This document shows positions 37,487 to 46,996 of a stretch of DNA of 64,000 bases, in pieces. The stretch spans positions 532,001 through 596,000 of the forward strand of contig NZ_FBXK01000001.1 in the NCBI RefSeq assembly GCF_900013425.1, in the 5' to 3' direction. Positions within the stretch are counted from its first letter, which is position 1, and each line of letters opens with the position of its first letter. A program made the position numbers and the translations under genes. The DNA is from Sphingobium sp. Z007. Lineage in GTDB: Bacteria; Pseudomonadota; Alphaproteobacteria; Sphingomonadales; Sphingomonadaceae. Below the pieces are notes generated by a model. That model worked only from the letters and a program-made list of their open reading frames with translations. It was not told the DNA's origin and ran no database searches.

Positions 37487-38440
37487 TCAGGCTCCTGGAT
37501 AGGCGATGACGCGCTGGTCGATCACGCCGAACGGCGCACGGCCGTCGCTTGCGCGCGCCTCCATGCGGACGCGGTCGCCAAAGCGCATGAAGGCGGTGCG
37601 CGGCGCGCCCTCATCCACGATCTCTATCCCGCGCCGTTCGGCAATGCAGGACGATCCAACCTGCCGGAAATTGGCATTAGACACGGTGCCAGACCCGATC
37701 ACCGTGCCGGCCGGCAGATGGCGGGTGCGGGCCGCGTGGGCGACCAGTTCGTGAAAGCCAAAGCCCATCGGCGCGCCATTGGCCGCGCCGAAGCGCGTCC
37801 CGTTCCAATCCACCAGCAAATCCAGGCACACGCGCCCTTCGCGCCACTGGTCGCCCAGTTCGTCTGGCGTGACAGCAAAGGGGGCCATCGAGCAGGCGGG
37901 CTTGGCCTGGACCCAGCCAAAGCCGGTCTTCATCTCCGGGCCAGCCAGCGCGCGCAGCGACCAGTCATTGATCTGCACGATCAGGCGGATGTGCGCCATG
38001 GCGGCGTCCGCGTCTGTGCCCATCGGCACATTATCGACGATGACGCCATATTCGCCCTCGAAATCGATGCCCAGCGCTTCATCGGGCATGGGGATGTCGT
38101 CGGCGGGGCCATAAAAGCGATCCGACAGCCCCTGATACATCAATGGCCGGTCGGTCTTTTCCGGGGCGATGCCCAACACCTTGTCCATCAGCGCGCCATG
38201 GCTCTCGAACGCGGACCCATCCAGCCATTGCCAGGCGCGGGGCAGGGGCGCGGCCAGCGCGTCGGGGTCCAGCAGGTCGGGAAAGGCGTCGATCGCCTGC
38301 GCCTGCGCGGCGAACGCATCCCAATGCTCGATCGCCTCCTGCAAGGTGCGGACCGGGGCGGGCGCGCAATGGCCGCCATCGGACGATAGGATCACCAGCC
38401 GACCGTCCCTGCCGCCATCTTTGTGCGTCGCCAGCCGCAT
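37487..38440 (-). CDS. Fumarylacetoacetate hydrolase (FAH) family protein
   Basis: 317 residues. The FAH fold metal/active site is marked by LGIDFEGEYGVIVDNVPMGT and the C-terminal half has HAARTRHLPAGTVIGSGTVS and RFGDRVRMEARASDGRAPFG. Members cleave C-C bonds of beta-diketones such as fumarylacetoacetate and fumarylpyruvate, or hydrate/decarboxylate oxo-acids in ring-cleavage pathways. The start at 38440 is supported by AGGAG 5 bases upstream. First gene of the leftward operon with cupin and SDR, divergent from the alpha/beta hydrolase, so it probably works on a ring-cleavage product in this block. Confidence 0.92.
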   Translation of the reverse strand: MRLATHKDGGRDGRLVILSSDGGHCAPAPVRTLQEAIEHWDAFAAQAQAIDAFPDLLDPDALAAPLPRAWQWLDGSAFESHGALMDKVLGIAPEKTDRPLMYQGLSDRFYGPADDIPMPDEALGIDFEGEYGVIVDNVPMGTDADAAMAHIRLIVQINDWSLRALAGPEMKTGFGWVQAKPACSMAPFAVTPDELGDQWREGRVCLDLLVDWNGTRFGAANGAPMGFGFHELVAHAARTRHLPAGTVIGSGTVSNANFRQVGSSCIAERRGIEIVDEGAPRTAFMRFGDRVRMEARASDGRAPFGVIDQRVIAYPGA

Positions 38441-38507
38441 ATGCTCTCCTCTTCCTTCTCTTGGGTTCAGGCGATGGGACCGCAAACCCCTGTCCGTCAA
38501 AGTCAAT

Positions 38508-38517
38508 CTATCGATAG
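38508..38517. promoter_or_regulatory. CTATCGATAG palindrome in divergent promoter
   Basis: A perfect 10-base palindrome in the 186-base gap between the FAH operon and the alpha/beta hydrolase operon. It contains the half-site CTATC/GATAG that also appears, with a 9-base spacer, at 43396 and 48137, but here the half-sites abut, so its link to those sites is weak. Confidence 0.25.
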
Positions 38518-38626
38518 CCGCCCTCCATAATTTCGATTTGATCTGGCCCCGGATGGGCGGTCTTTGGCGGGATAAGGATGCGCGCCCGCCCATCGGCGCT
38601 ACGGATCAAACGACAAGGACACAGGC

Positions 38627-39778
38627 ATGTTCGAACCCTTCCCCGGCAATTATGTCTGGAATCTCGCGACGAACCTGGCGCTGGTGTGCGGCGGCAATCA
38701 TGGCGAGATTGACGAAGCGAACCGGCCGATCATGGACGCGGCCAGGGGTGGCGCGGACGCCGGCAGCGCGCAGATGTTCGACAGCTGGCTGCGCGTCGCG
38801 GACCAGGTCGCGGCCAATGGGGCGGCGGACGAGGCGGCGGGCTACGCCCTGTCGGCAGGCAGCAAATATCTCCGCGCATCGGGCTATTATCTGGCGGCGG
38901 AACGGATGCAGAGCCGCGACTATGCGCCGCGCTGGGCCGCCTATGACCGGGGGCTGGACCTCTATGCCAGGGGCGTGGCGCTGCGCGGCCTGCATGTCGA
39001 TTTCGTTGAGATACCCTATGCGGGCAGCGCCTATCCTGCCCTGTTCGTCCATGACGGGTCCGGCACGCCGCGCCCGGCGCTGGTGTCGGTCAATGGCCTC
39101 GATTCGATGAAGGAACAGGTCAATATGGCGGGCCATGGCGCGGCCAATCTGGAACGCGGCATCAACACCCTCTTCATCGACCAGCCTGGCACCGGGGAGG
39201 CGCTGCGCAAGCGCGGCCTGACGGCGGTCTATGATGCGGAACGCTGGGGATCGCCCGCTTTCGACTATCTGCTGACCCGGCCGGACGTGATCGCGGCGAA
39301 GATCGGCATATTCGGCCTGTCCTTTGGCGGCTATCACGCCCCGCGCATCGCCGCCAACGACCCGCGCTATGCGCTGTGTGCCGTCATGGGCGCGAACCAT
39401 GTCTGGGGCCGGCGTCAGCGTGAGCGGATCGCCAATGAGGGCGAAAATCCCGTGCCCCATTATTGGGACCATGTGATGTGGGTCTTCGGCATCGACAATC
39501 AGGCCGATTTCCTGGCCTATGCCGACCAGATCACGCTCGACGGGCAGGTCGAAAATATCCGGGTGCCGTTCTTGGTCACCCATGGCGAAAATGACCGGCA
39601 GATCCCCGCCTTCAACGCGCACCTCAGCTACGATCAGGCCGTCAACAGCCCCAAGCGGACGTTGCGCATGTTCACCAAGGCGGATTTTGAGGTCGAACAT
39701 TGCGGCGCAGACAATGGCACCGGGATGCGCGACTATATCGCCGACTGGTGCGCGGAGACATTCGCCGCCATGCCATGA
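38627..39778 (+). CDS. Alpha/beta hydrolase, C-C hydrolase-like (DHPONH group)
   Basis: 383 residues. An N-terminal helical lid domain (about 1-125) precedes the hydrolase core with the nucleophile elbow IFGLSFGGYHAPRIA (Ser near residue 235), the oxyanion region LVSVNGLDSMKE, an acid VTHGENDRQIP and a His in VEHCGADNGTG. The lid-plus-core layout is that of 2,6-dihydroxypseudooxynicotine hydrolase and related C-C bond hydrolases. It probably cleaves a diketone or polyketide-like bond, next to a Rieske oxygenase. The ATG has AAGGA upstream. Leads the rightward genes with Rieske and VOC. Confidence 0.88.
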   Translation: MFEPFPGNYVWNLATNLALVCGGNHGEIDEANRPIMDAARGGADAGSAQMFDSWLRVADQVAANGAADEAAGYALSAGSKYLRASGYYLAAERMQSRDYAPRWAAYDRGLDLYARGVALRGLHVDFVEIPYAGSAYPALFVHDGSGTPRPALVSVNGLDSMKEQVNMAGHGAANLERGINTLFIDQPGTGEALRKRGLTAVYDAERWGSPAFDYLLTRPDVIAAKIGIFGLSFGGYHAPRIAANDPRYALCAVMGANHVWGRRQRERIANEGENPVPHYWDHVMWVFGIDNQADFLAYADQITLDGQVENIRVPFLVTHGENDRQIPAFNAHLSYDQAVNSPKRTLRMFTKADFEVEHCGADNGTGMRDYIADWCAETFAAMP

Positions 39779-39803
39779 CAAAATAAGCAAAGAGGAGTAA
39801 AGG

Positions 39804-40829
39804 ATGTCCGACTATCCGCAACGCTGCTGGTATATGGCGGGATGGGCGGACGAGCTGGGGGAGGGTGGTTTCTCCCGCGAAATCCGCGGCGAGCGCCTGT
39901 TTGTCTTCCGCACCACACACGGCGTCGCGGCGCTCCGCGACCGCTGCCCCCACCGTTTCGCACCGCTGTCGCTGGGCACGCGCGAAGGCGACAGGATAGT
40001 CTGCGGCTATCACGGCCTGGCCTTCGCGCCGGACGGCCGCTGCGTGCGCAATCCCTTCGCCGACCGGATTCCCGCAGGCGCGTCCGTCCCCGCCTTCCAT
40101 CTGGTGGAGCGCGACGGCATCCTCTGGCTCTGGGGCGGCGACCGGCCGGATGCGGACGAAACGCTGATCCCGGACTTCGCCTTCATCCCCGATACGCCCG
40201 CCAGCCGCACCGTGCGCGGCTACACGCTGATGCAGGCGCAATATGAATATGGCACCGACAATCTCCTCGACCTCAGCCATATCGAATTCGTCCATAAAGG
40301 GACGTTTGCCGGGCAGGGGGTGATCTTCGTCGGCCAGCACAAGGCGTATATGGATGGCGATACGCTGCACAGCGACTGGTGGATGCCCGGCATCGCGCCG
40401 CCGTCCGTCGCGCGCGGCCATGTCCCCGACGACGCGGTGGTCGATCATTGGCTGGAGATGCGCTGGAACGCGCCCGCCTCAATGCGGCTGATGGTTGGCG
40501 TCTGCCCGCATGGCGGCCCACGCGACACCGGGTTCGAAGTGCCCCAGGCACATATCCTGACCCCGGCCAACGATCACCAGACCCATTATTTCTGGTCCTC
40601 TACCCGCTATGACGCGCTGGATTCGCCCGAAACCGACGCCGCGCTGCTCACTTTGTTCGGCGAAGCCTTCGACCAGGAGGACAAGCCGATGATCGAGGCC
40701 GCCTACGCCAATATGGCGGGCCGGGACTTCTGGGCGGAAAAGCCGCTGTCGCTGGGCATCGACCAGGGCGGCACGCGGGCGCGGCGGCTGATCGAGGCGA
40801 TGATCGCGCGGGAGAAGGCCGATGGCTGA
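39804..40829 (+). CDS. Rieske oxygenase, vanillate O-demethylase (VanA)-like
   Basis: 341 residues, the short form of Rieske oxygenase. Ligands are DRCPHRFAPLS (C48, H50) and VCGYHGLAF (C67, H70). The mononuclear iron site is NLLDLSHIEFVHKGTF (near residue 150-160). This layout and length are those of VanA, dicamba demethylase and related O-demethylases or hydroxylases that need a separate reductase. No VanB-type reductase is adjacent. It overlaps the next VOC gene by 8 bases, so the two are translationally linked. O-demethylation of a methoxylated aromatic is a reasonable role, but hydroxylation is possible. Confidence 0.92.
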   Translation: MSDYPQRCWYMAGWADELGEGGFSREIRGERLFVFRTTHGVAALRDRCPHRFAPLSLGTREGDRIVCGYHGLAFAPDGRCVRNPFADRIPAGASVPAFHLVERDGILWLWGGDRPDADETLIPDFAFIPDTPASRTVRGYTLMQAQYEYGTDNLLDLSHIEFVHKGTFAGQGVIFVGQHKAYMDGDTLHSDWWMPGIAPPSVARGHVPDDAVVDHWLEMRWNAPASMRLMVGVCPHGGPRDTGFEVPQAHILTPANDHQTHYFWSSTRYDALDSPETDAALLTLFGEAFDQEDKPMIEAAYANMAGRDFWAEKPLSLGIDQGGTRARRLIEAMIAREKADG

Positions 40830-41229
40830 CTTCACCTTCCACCATGGCGGTGTCAGCGTGCCCAGCCTGGACGCGGCGATCGACTGGTATGGCCGGGTGC
40901 TGGGCTTCACGCTCGAAAAACGCTTCCCCATCGCGACAGCGCGGGCGCAGGCTGCGATGCTGCGCAAGGGACAGCTGCGCTTCGAACTGTTTGAGGTGGA
41001 GGGCGCCGCCTCTTTGCCGGATGATCGGCGGCACCCGCCGTCCGACCTCAAGACCCATGGCAACAAGCATGTCGCCTTCTGCGTCGCGGATCTGGAGGAT
41101 TTCCTGGTCGAGATGGCGGCCAGGGATGCCGACATCGCCTTCGTCGTGCGCGAGGCGTTCGGCAAGGGATGTTTCCTGCGCGATTGCGCGGGCAATCTCA
41201 TCGAATTTGTCGAGGAACCGGACGACTGA
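40822..41229 (+). CDS. VOC family protein
   Basis: 135 residues: FTFHHGGVSVPSLDAAIDWY with a metal-type His near the start, LRFELFEVEG, KHVAFCVADLEDFLVEMAAR, and a terminal NLIEFVEEPDD with the last Glu. Typical single-domain glyoxalase/dioxygenase-fold protein that dimerises to form metal sites. It overlaps the Rieske gene by 8 bases and so probably acts on the immediate oxygenase product. The reaction is unassigned. Confidence 0.85.
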   Translation: MADFTFHHGGVSVPSLDAAIDWYGRVLGFTLEKRFPIATARAQAAMLRKGQLRFELFEVEGAASLPDDRRHPPSDLKTHGNKHVAFCVADLEDFLVEMAARDADIAFVVREAFGKGCFLRDCAGNLIEFVEEPDD

Positions 41230-41354
41230 GCGGTCCCCACGCTGCGGTCAATAGGTGGGTTCAATGCTTTGCGTTTGACCCTGTTCCCGCGCTTCGCCTT
41301 AACCTGCCCGCATAACAAGGAGAGCGCCGGGCACATGGCTGACGAGAAAGCCGC

Positions 41355-41753
41355 ATGACAGATCGCAGCGCCACCCCGAACGGCGATCCTGCGCCCGGCT
41401 TTCTCACCGGCTTTTCTCTGTTGTTGCCGATCACCCTGTCCACGATGGCGATCGTGCTGCTCGCGCCGATCCTGCCGCAATTGCTGTCCGATTTCAGCAC
41501 CGTGCCCGCCCATGAATATTGGGTGCCGATGATCCTGACGATACCGGCGCTGTGCGTCCCCTTCTTCTCGCCGCTGGCCGGGATGGTGGGTGACCGCTTC
41601 GGCCGCCGCCGCTTGGTGCTGCCCGCCATCCTGCTCTCGCGCGTCGGCGTGGGCCTGGCCGAAGCGGCCATCATGGTGCTGTCGACCACCATGATCGGCG
41701 ACTATTATAAGGGGGCGGCGCGCTGTCGACTGGAAAGCGACGCTGGGCGGTGA
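41355..41753 (+). pseudogene. MFS transporter, truncated after about 123 residues
   Basis: Start of a major facilitator protein: FLTGFSLLLPITLSTMAIVL, LLAPILPQLL (first helix), YWVPMILTIPALCVPFFSPL, the loop motif GMVGDRFGRRRLVLP and MVLSTTMIGDYYKGAAR. A normal member has twelve helices and about 400 residues; this ends after about four helices at a stop at 41753. The MFS match stops at GAAR (41723) and unrelated sequence with SDR coding begins there, so most of the transporter gene has been deleted. The reading frame continues about 10 more codons by chance. Not functional as a transporter. Confidence 0.85.
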
Positions 41754-42173
41754 ACTGGACATCGTCTTCCTCTCTACCCGCGCGGCCTGGCCATGGCTGA
41801 AGGCCAGCCGGCGCGCGTCGCTCATCAATTTCGGGTCTGCCAATACGCGCCACGCGTTGGCGGGATCGCCCGCACTGGCGCATTGCGCGGGCAAGGGCGG
41901 CGTGCTGGCGATAACACGCCAGCTGGCGATGGAGGGCGCGCCGCATAGCATCCGCGCCAACAGCATCGCGCCCGGTTTCATCCGCACCGCCGCGACGGCG
42001 CGCCACCTGGCCGCCGACCCGGCGTTCGAAGCGCAAGTGCGCGCCAAGAATATGCTGCCACGTCTGGGCGAGCCGGACGATATCGGCTGGTGCGCGGTGT
42101 GGCTGGCTCGGACGAGGCGCGCTATGTCACCGGTGCGGACATCGCTGTCGACGCGGGTGCGACCGCCTGGTAG
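41724..42173 (+). pseudogene. SDR remnant, N-terminally deleted and frameshifted
   Basis: C-terminal two thirds of a short-chain dehydrogenase: DIVFLSTRAAWPWLKASRRA, SLINFGSANTRHALAGSPAL, AHCAGKGGVLAITRQLAMEG and NSIAPGFIRTAAT. The Rossmann N-terminus and the usual YxxxK Tyr (the position reads CAGKG) are missing or altered. Near 42107 the frame shifts by -1; the next frame gives the standard SDR ending ARYVTGADIAVDAG and a TAG at 42171-42173. It has no start codon or ribosome site. Together with the preceding MFS stub it marks a deletion that fused two genes. Confidence 0.85.
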
Positions 42174-42182
42174 CGCACCGGA

Positions 42183-43310
42183 TCAATATTCCTCCGCCAG
42201 CCGGTGCAGCCCCGCGCCGATCGCATCGGGCGAGTCTCCGTCCAGCTGCATCCGGCCGACCTGGATGCTGGTGTCGATTACATGGCGGCACCGGTCGAAC
42301 CGGCGCGCCTGATAGGCGGACAGGCCCGCCTCTACCGTGTCGGCTCGGTCCAGTTCCTCGACCAGCACCAGCGCGCTTTCCACCGCCATGCCCGCGCCGC
42401 ACGCCAGGTGCGGCGTTGTCGCATGAACAGCGTCGCCCAGCAGCACGATCGCCCCGTCATGCCATGGGCCGGGCTGCAAGGCGGCGGCGAGCGGGCGATA
42501 GTTGATCCAGTCGCCGCGCGTCATATGATCGCGAACCCATCCGGCATTCCCGCCAAAATCGGCCAGATTGTCGCGCAGCTGCATGAACAGCTCGTCTTCG
42601 GTGAAATGGTTCGCCCGTCGTATATGCGGCGTCAGCATCCACAGATAGACCATTTCCGCGCCGCATCGGTTGATCCCCACGGGCACCCGATGGCCGAAAT
42701 AAAATTCGCCCTTAGTCAGCGTCGGCGGACGGCGGATGGACAGGCGCCAGCATCCCTGGCCGGTCGGCTGCGCGTCGCCCATATGCGGGAAGGCCAGGCG
42801 GCGCACCCCCGAATAGATGCTGTCTGCGCCCACGACCAGGTCGAAATCCGCCTGCCCGCCGTCGGAAAAGGTCACGTCCACGCCGCCGTCTTGCCTGTGG
42901 GCCAGCGCGCTGACGGTCAGGCCCAGGCGGATGACGATCGGCAGCGCCCGGACCCGCGTCTGCATAATCCGATGCAGCACCGGCCGCATGATCCCGCCGG
43001 TTGCGGGTAAACCCTCCTCGAGCGCCGGTTCGTCCAGATCGTGCAGGCGCGTACCGTCATAGCGGAATATCGTCGCCCCTTCCGCAATCGCGCCCTGTTC
43101 CTTGATCGCGTCCAGCAGGCCAAGCCGCCGATAGGCGCGCAATGTCGGTCCGGTGATGGTGATACCCGCGCCATAGACGCGCCATTGCGGGTCGATGTCG
43201 ATCAGTATGACCTGCCCGCCCTGTTCGGCAAAGCGGATCGCGGCCGCCATGCCGCCGATGCCGCCGCCCACGATCAGGATGCGCCTGCCCGAAATCCGAC
43301 CCGAAACCAT
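42183..43310 (-). CDS. FAD-dependent monooxygenase (salicylate hydroxylase-like)
   Basis: 375-residue class A flavoprotein hydroxylase. The FAD motif is ILIVGGGIGGMAAAIRFAEQ, the DG motif DFDLVVGADSIYSGVRR near residue 165, and the GD motif VLLGDAVHATTPHLACGAG near residue 285. Such enzymes hydroxylate aromatic acids with NAD(P)H and O2, often with decarboxylation. The start at 43310 has GGAGAGGGTGG upstream; an ATG eight codons earlier is less likely. Divergent from the interrupted TBDR gene and convergent with the SDR remnant. Confidence 0.92.
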   Translation of the reverse strand: MVSGRISGRRILIVGGGIGGMAAAIRFAEQGGQVILIDIDPQWRVYGAGITITGPTLRAYRRLGLLDAIKEQGAIAEGATIFRYDGTRLHDLDEPALEEGLPATGGIMRPVLHRIMQTRVRALPIVIRLGLTVSALAHRQDGGVDVTFSDGGQADFDLVVGADSIYSGVRRLAFPHMGDAQPTGQGCWRLSIRRPPTLTKGEFYFGHRVPVGINRCGAEMVYLWMLTPHIRRANHFTEDELFMQLRDNLADFGGNAGWVRDHMTRGDWINYRPLAAALQPGPWHDGAIVLLGDAVHATTPHLACGAGMAVESALVLVEELDRADTVEAGLSAYQARRFDRCRHVIDTSIQVGRMQLDGDSPDAIGAGLHRLAEEY

Positions 43311-43395
43311 CAATGCCACCCTCTCCGCACACACTTATCTGCCGTGGCTATCGGGCGGGCGCGGGCGGGCGGAAAACGCTTTGCCTCAATAGTTG

Positions 43396-43414
43396 CTATC
43401 GGGCGTGTGGATAG
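43396..43414. promoter_or_regulatory. CTATC-N9-GATAG element (candidate LysR site)
   Basis: CTATC (43396-43400) and GATAG (43410-43414) are separated by 9 bases, giving the ATC-N9-GAT core found in NodD boxes. It lies in the 237-base gap between the divergent FAD monooxygenase and TBDR genes. A NodD-like LysR gene is at 46997-48010. The rest of the gap is AT-richer near the TBDR start and shows nothing else clear. Confidence 0.45.
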
Positions 43415-43547
43415 AAGCGCCGGTCGTTTCGGTGTCGTCCGCGTGGCGCAGATAGGTGCAATCCAGCAAATCAATGCGACTTTTTCACCCCGCCAACCAC
43501 AATTGGCCAAAATCAAATCACAAAATCACATCATCGGGGAGAGAGAC

Positions 43548-45998
43548 ATGCGGAGTTGTTTGCTGGCCACCACGGCGATCGCCGGCATGATGGCGACCGC
43601 GCCCATGCCGGGCCTGGCGCAGACCGCCGATCAGACCGCGCCGGCTTCGGTCGGGCTGGATGACATCGTTGTCACCGCGCAGCGCAAGGCCGAAAGCGCG
43701 CAGAAGGCCGCGATCGCTATCGACGCCGTTACCGGCGACACGCTGATCCAGCAGGGCATCACCAAGGCGGAAGATATCACCAAGAGCGTCCCCGCCATCA
43801 CCGTCACCAATGGCGGCGGTTCCAACACCTCCATCTTCATCCGCGGCGTCGGCAACATCACGTCGAGCAGCTATAACGACCCTGCCGTCGCCCCCAGCTA
43901 TGACGGCGTCGTGCTGGGCCGCGCGGCGGGCGCTTTCGGCTCCGCCTTCTACGATCTCGCCCGTGTCGAGGTGCTCAAAGGGCCGCAGGGCATCCTTTAT
44001 GGCCGCAACGCCACCGGCGGTGCGGTCAACATCATCCCCGCGCGCCCCGAACTGGGCAGGAACGGCGCGGGCTTCAACGTCTCCTTCGGCAATTACGACG
44101 CGGTCAGCGCTGACGGCTATCTGAACCTCGCCACCGGCGACACCAGCGCCCTGCGCGTCGCCGCCACGCGCCAGGTGAGCGACGGCTACAACCGGGACGG
44201 CAGCGACGATTTGAAGCGCACGGGGCTGCGCGGCCAGTTCCTGATCGAGCCGTCCGACGCCGTCACCCTGCGCATCGGCGCGGACTGGACCAAGATTGGC
44301 GGCGTCGGGCCGGGCAGCAGCTATATCGGTTCCTATACGCCGGGCCCCTCTGGCTACAGCTTCACCCCCAGCGGCTTCGACACGTCGGAGGGGTTTAACA
44401 CGGACGCCGCCAACGCCTACCGCCAGACGCTCGTCGGCGCGCCGGGCTTCGGCTTCCTCAATGCGATGAACCAGCAGCAATCGGTCGATTACATCTATTG
44501 GGGCGTGAACGCGGAATTGAACTGGAAGACCGGCATCGGCACCTTCACCCTCGTCCCCGCCTTCCGCAAGTCAAAGGGCGACAGTTTCTTCTACGGACCT
44601 GCCTTCAATACCGCCTACAACGCCGAAACCGACAAGCAATATAGCCTCGAAGCGCGCCTAGCCGGGTCGGTAGGCATGGTCGATTATGTGCTGGGCGGCT
44701 TCTATTTTAACGAAAAGATCGACGCGCAGACGGAATATAATCAGGAATTCGTCCTGCCGATCCAGTCCTACACCCACAAGACCAAAAGCTGGGCCGCCTT
44801 TGGCCAGTTGACCGCCAATGTCAGCGACCGGTTCCGCGTGGTCGGCGGCGCGCGCTACACCCGCGACAAAAAGGCGATGGACGGCATCATAAACAATTTC
44901 ATCACTTTCTGCGGTGGCCTGCCGCCCGCCAATATCACCCCGCCGGCCTCCTTCGCCGCGGGTTGCGCAGCCCCCAATGGTCTGCCCCGCTATCCCAACA
45001 GCCTGACCACCGGCGACACGGTCAACTGGCTGGTCAGCAATGGCTGGATCGCGGCGGGCAGCACCGACCAGGCCAACCCGTAGGTCTTCCCGCTATTGAA
45101 CGGCGTTGGCACGATCGTCAAAACCTATAATCCAGTGGTGGACAGCGGCACCTATTCCCGCGTCACTTGGAAGACATCGGCGGAATTCGATCTAGGCCCC
45201 CAGAACTTGCTCTATGCGACTATCGAAACCGGCTATCGCGCCGGCGGCTTCCAGTTGGCGGAGGGCAAGTCGCGCTACGACCCCGAATTCATCACCGCCT
45301 ACACGGTGGGATCGAAAAACCGATTCTTCAACAACCGCGTCCAGTTGAACGTAGAGGGTTTCTACTGGAAATATAAGGATCAGCAGATCACCTATTTCAC
45401 CGTCGATACCAGCGGCACGCTGATCAATTCCAACGAAAATGCGGGCAAGTCCACGATCAAGGGTTTCGATGTCGATGCCATCATCAAGGCGACGCCGACG
45501 ACGACGCTGAACGCCAAGGTGCAATATTTGAAAGCCACTTATAACGATCTGCATCTCTACACCGCCTCGCCGCGCGACAATATCGCCTGCCCCTTCACCC
45601 TGACGGGCGCCAGCGCCGGCGGCGCGCCGGTCAAGGACTTCAACTGTTCGGGCAAGCCCTTGCTCTATTCGCCCAAATGGACCGTGAACCTGGGCGCGGA
45701 ACAGGTCGTGCCGCTCGGCCGCTCGCTGGAACTGGTCGGCAATGTCGCCACCGCGTGGCGCGACGACCAATGGGGTGCGTTCGAATATCTCGATTTCGAA
45801 CATATCCGCGCCTATTGGCAGACCGACCTCAACCTCACGCTGCGCGCCGCCGATGGCGGCTGGTCGCTGGGTGCCTTCCTCTACAATCTGGAAAACAAAC
45901 GCCGCATGTCCACGCCGCAACGCTCGCCGATCGGCATGGCGATCGCCCGCTACACCGCGCCGCAAACTTATGGACTGCGCCTCTCGGCGAATTTCTAA
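43548..45998 (+). pseudogene. TonB-dependent receptor interrupted by an in-frame TAG
   Basis: A signal peptide (LLATTAIAGMMATAPMPGLA), TonB-box region DDIVVTAQRKAESAQKAAIA, plug motifs SIFIRGVGN and VLKGPQGILYGRNATGGAVN, and a barrel to the final LRLSANF. The reading frame is open except for one TAG at 45081-45083, after which the same frame continues for 915 bases with a normal TBDR barrel (YRAGGFQLAEGKSRYDPEF and others). The context ANP-stop-VFPLLNG suggests that the codon was a Tyr (TAC or TAT). Either one base has mutated or the assembly has an error. If real, the truncated protein of about 511 residues would lack much of the barrel. Full length would be about 816 residues. Confidence 0.88.
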
Positions 45999-46053
45999 CA
46001 GAGCGCTGAATGAGGAAGACGTTCGTAACCCTTATGCGGAGCGCTATTAGACC

Positions 46054-46983
46054 ATGACTATCATCGTGACGGGCGCGGGCGGTTTCGTTGGCCGCCAACT
46101 GGTGCAACGCCTGCTGGCGGCGGGGGAACAGGTCGTCGGCATGGACAGCGCTGCGAGCGACATCCCGGCCGGCGCACGCGCGGTCGTGGGCGACATATGC
46201 TCGGCGGCGGTAAGGGCGGACGCGTTGCGCGAAGGATGCCGCGCGCTTGTTCATCTCGCCACCGTGCCCGGCGGCGCGGCGGAGGCCGATCCCGCAGCCT
46301 CGCGCCGGGTGAATATCGACGCCATGTACGACCTGCTGGACGACGCGAAGGCGGCGGGGACAAGGCCCCGCATCGTCTATGCCAGTTCGATCGCGGTGTT
46401 CGGCGACCCGTTGCCGCCCGCGGGCGTGCATGACGCCACCCCGCTCGCGCCCCGCATGGTCTATGGCGGGCACAAGGCGATGATGGAGGTCGCGGTCGCG
46501 ATGATGCATCATCGCGGCGAGATTGAGGGGATCAGCGTGCGCCTGCCCGGCATCCTCGCCCGGCCCAAGGGGCCGTCGGGCATGAAGTCCGCCTTCATGA
46601 GCGACCTGTTCCATGCGCTGCGGGCTGGCGAACCTTTCGTCTGCCCGGTGTCACAAGGCGCAACGATCTGGGCGCAATCGGTCAGCTGCTGCGCCGACAA
46701 TCTGCTCCATACGCTGACCATGGACGCAACGCTGATGCCGCCGACCCGCGTTGTCACCCTGCCGGCGCAGCGCATCGCGATAGGGGACCTCGTCGCAGAG
46801 ATCGCCCTCCAATGCGGCGTCTCGACCGACCTGGTCGCCTACCGCCCCGATCCCGCGCTGGAAGCCGCCTTCGGATCGCATCCGCCGCTTGCCACCCCGG
46901 CGGCCGATCGCGCGGGCTTTGCCCATGACGGCGACCCTGCTACGCTGGTCGCCAACGCACTGTCGGTCATAGCGGCGGGCTGA
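46054..46983 (+). CDS. NAD-dependent epimerase/dehydratase (DenD-like)
   Basis: 309-residue extended SDR: TIIVTGAGGFVGRQLVQRLL at the N-terminus, VGDICSAAVRADAL, RIVYASSIAVFGDPLPP with the catalytic Ser region and MVYGGHKAMMEVAVAMMHH with YxxxK. This resembles D-erythronate dehydrogenase and related sugar-acid dehydrogenases, though aromatic-pathway members of the family exist. It lies 55 bases after the interrupted TBDR and directly before the LysR gene (13 bases). Substrate not clear. Confidence 0.88.
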   Translation: MTIIVTGAGGFVGRQLVQRLLAAGEQVVGMDSAASDIPAGARAVVGDICSAAVRADALREGCRALVHLATVPGGAAEADPAASRRVNIDAMYDLLDDAKAAGTRPRIVYASSIAVFGDPLPPAGVHDATPLAPRMVYGGHKAMMEVAVAMMHHRGEIEGISVRLPGILARPKGPSGMKSAFMSDLFHALRAGEPFVCPVSQGATIWAQSVSCCADNLLHTLTMDATLMPPTRVVTLPAQRIAIGDLVAEIALQCGVSTDLVAYRPDPALEAAFGSHPPLATPAADRAGFAHDGDPATLVANALSVIAAG

Positions 46984-46996
46984 CAGGAGAGAGACG

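Noticed and set aside
43347..43405. Direct repeat GCTATCGGGCG (43347-43357 and 43395-43405)
   Set aside because: Only the second copy has the matching GATAG half; the first lacks it, so a double site is not claimed.
45081..45998. Treating the part after the TAG as a separate gene (45096-45998)
   Set aside because: It lacks plug domain, signal and ribosome site and continues the same frame; it is the rest of the interrupted receptor.
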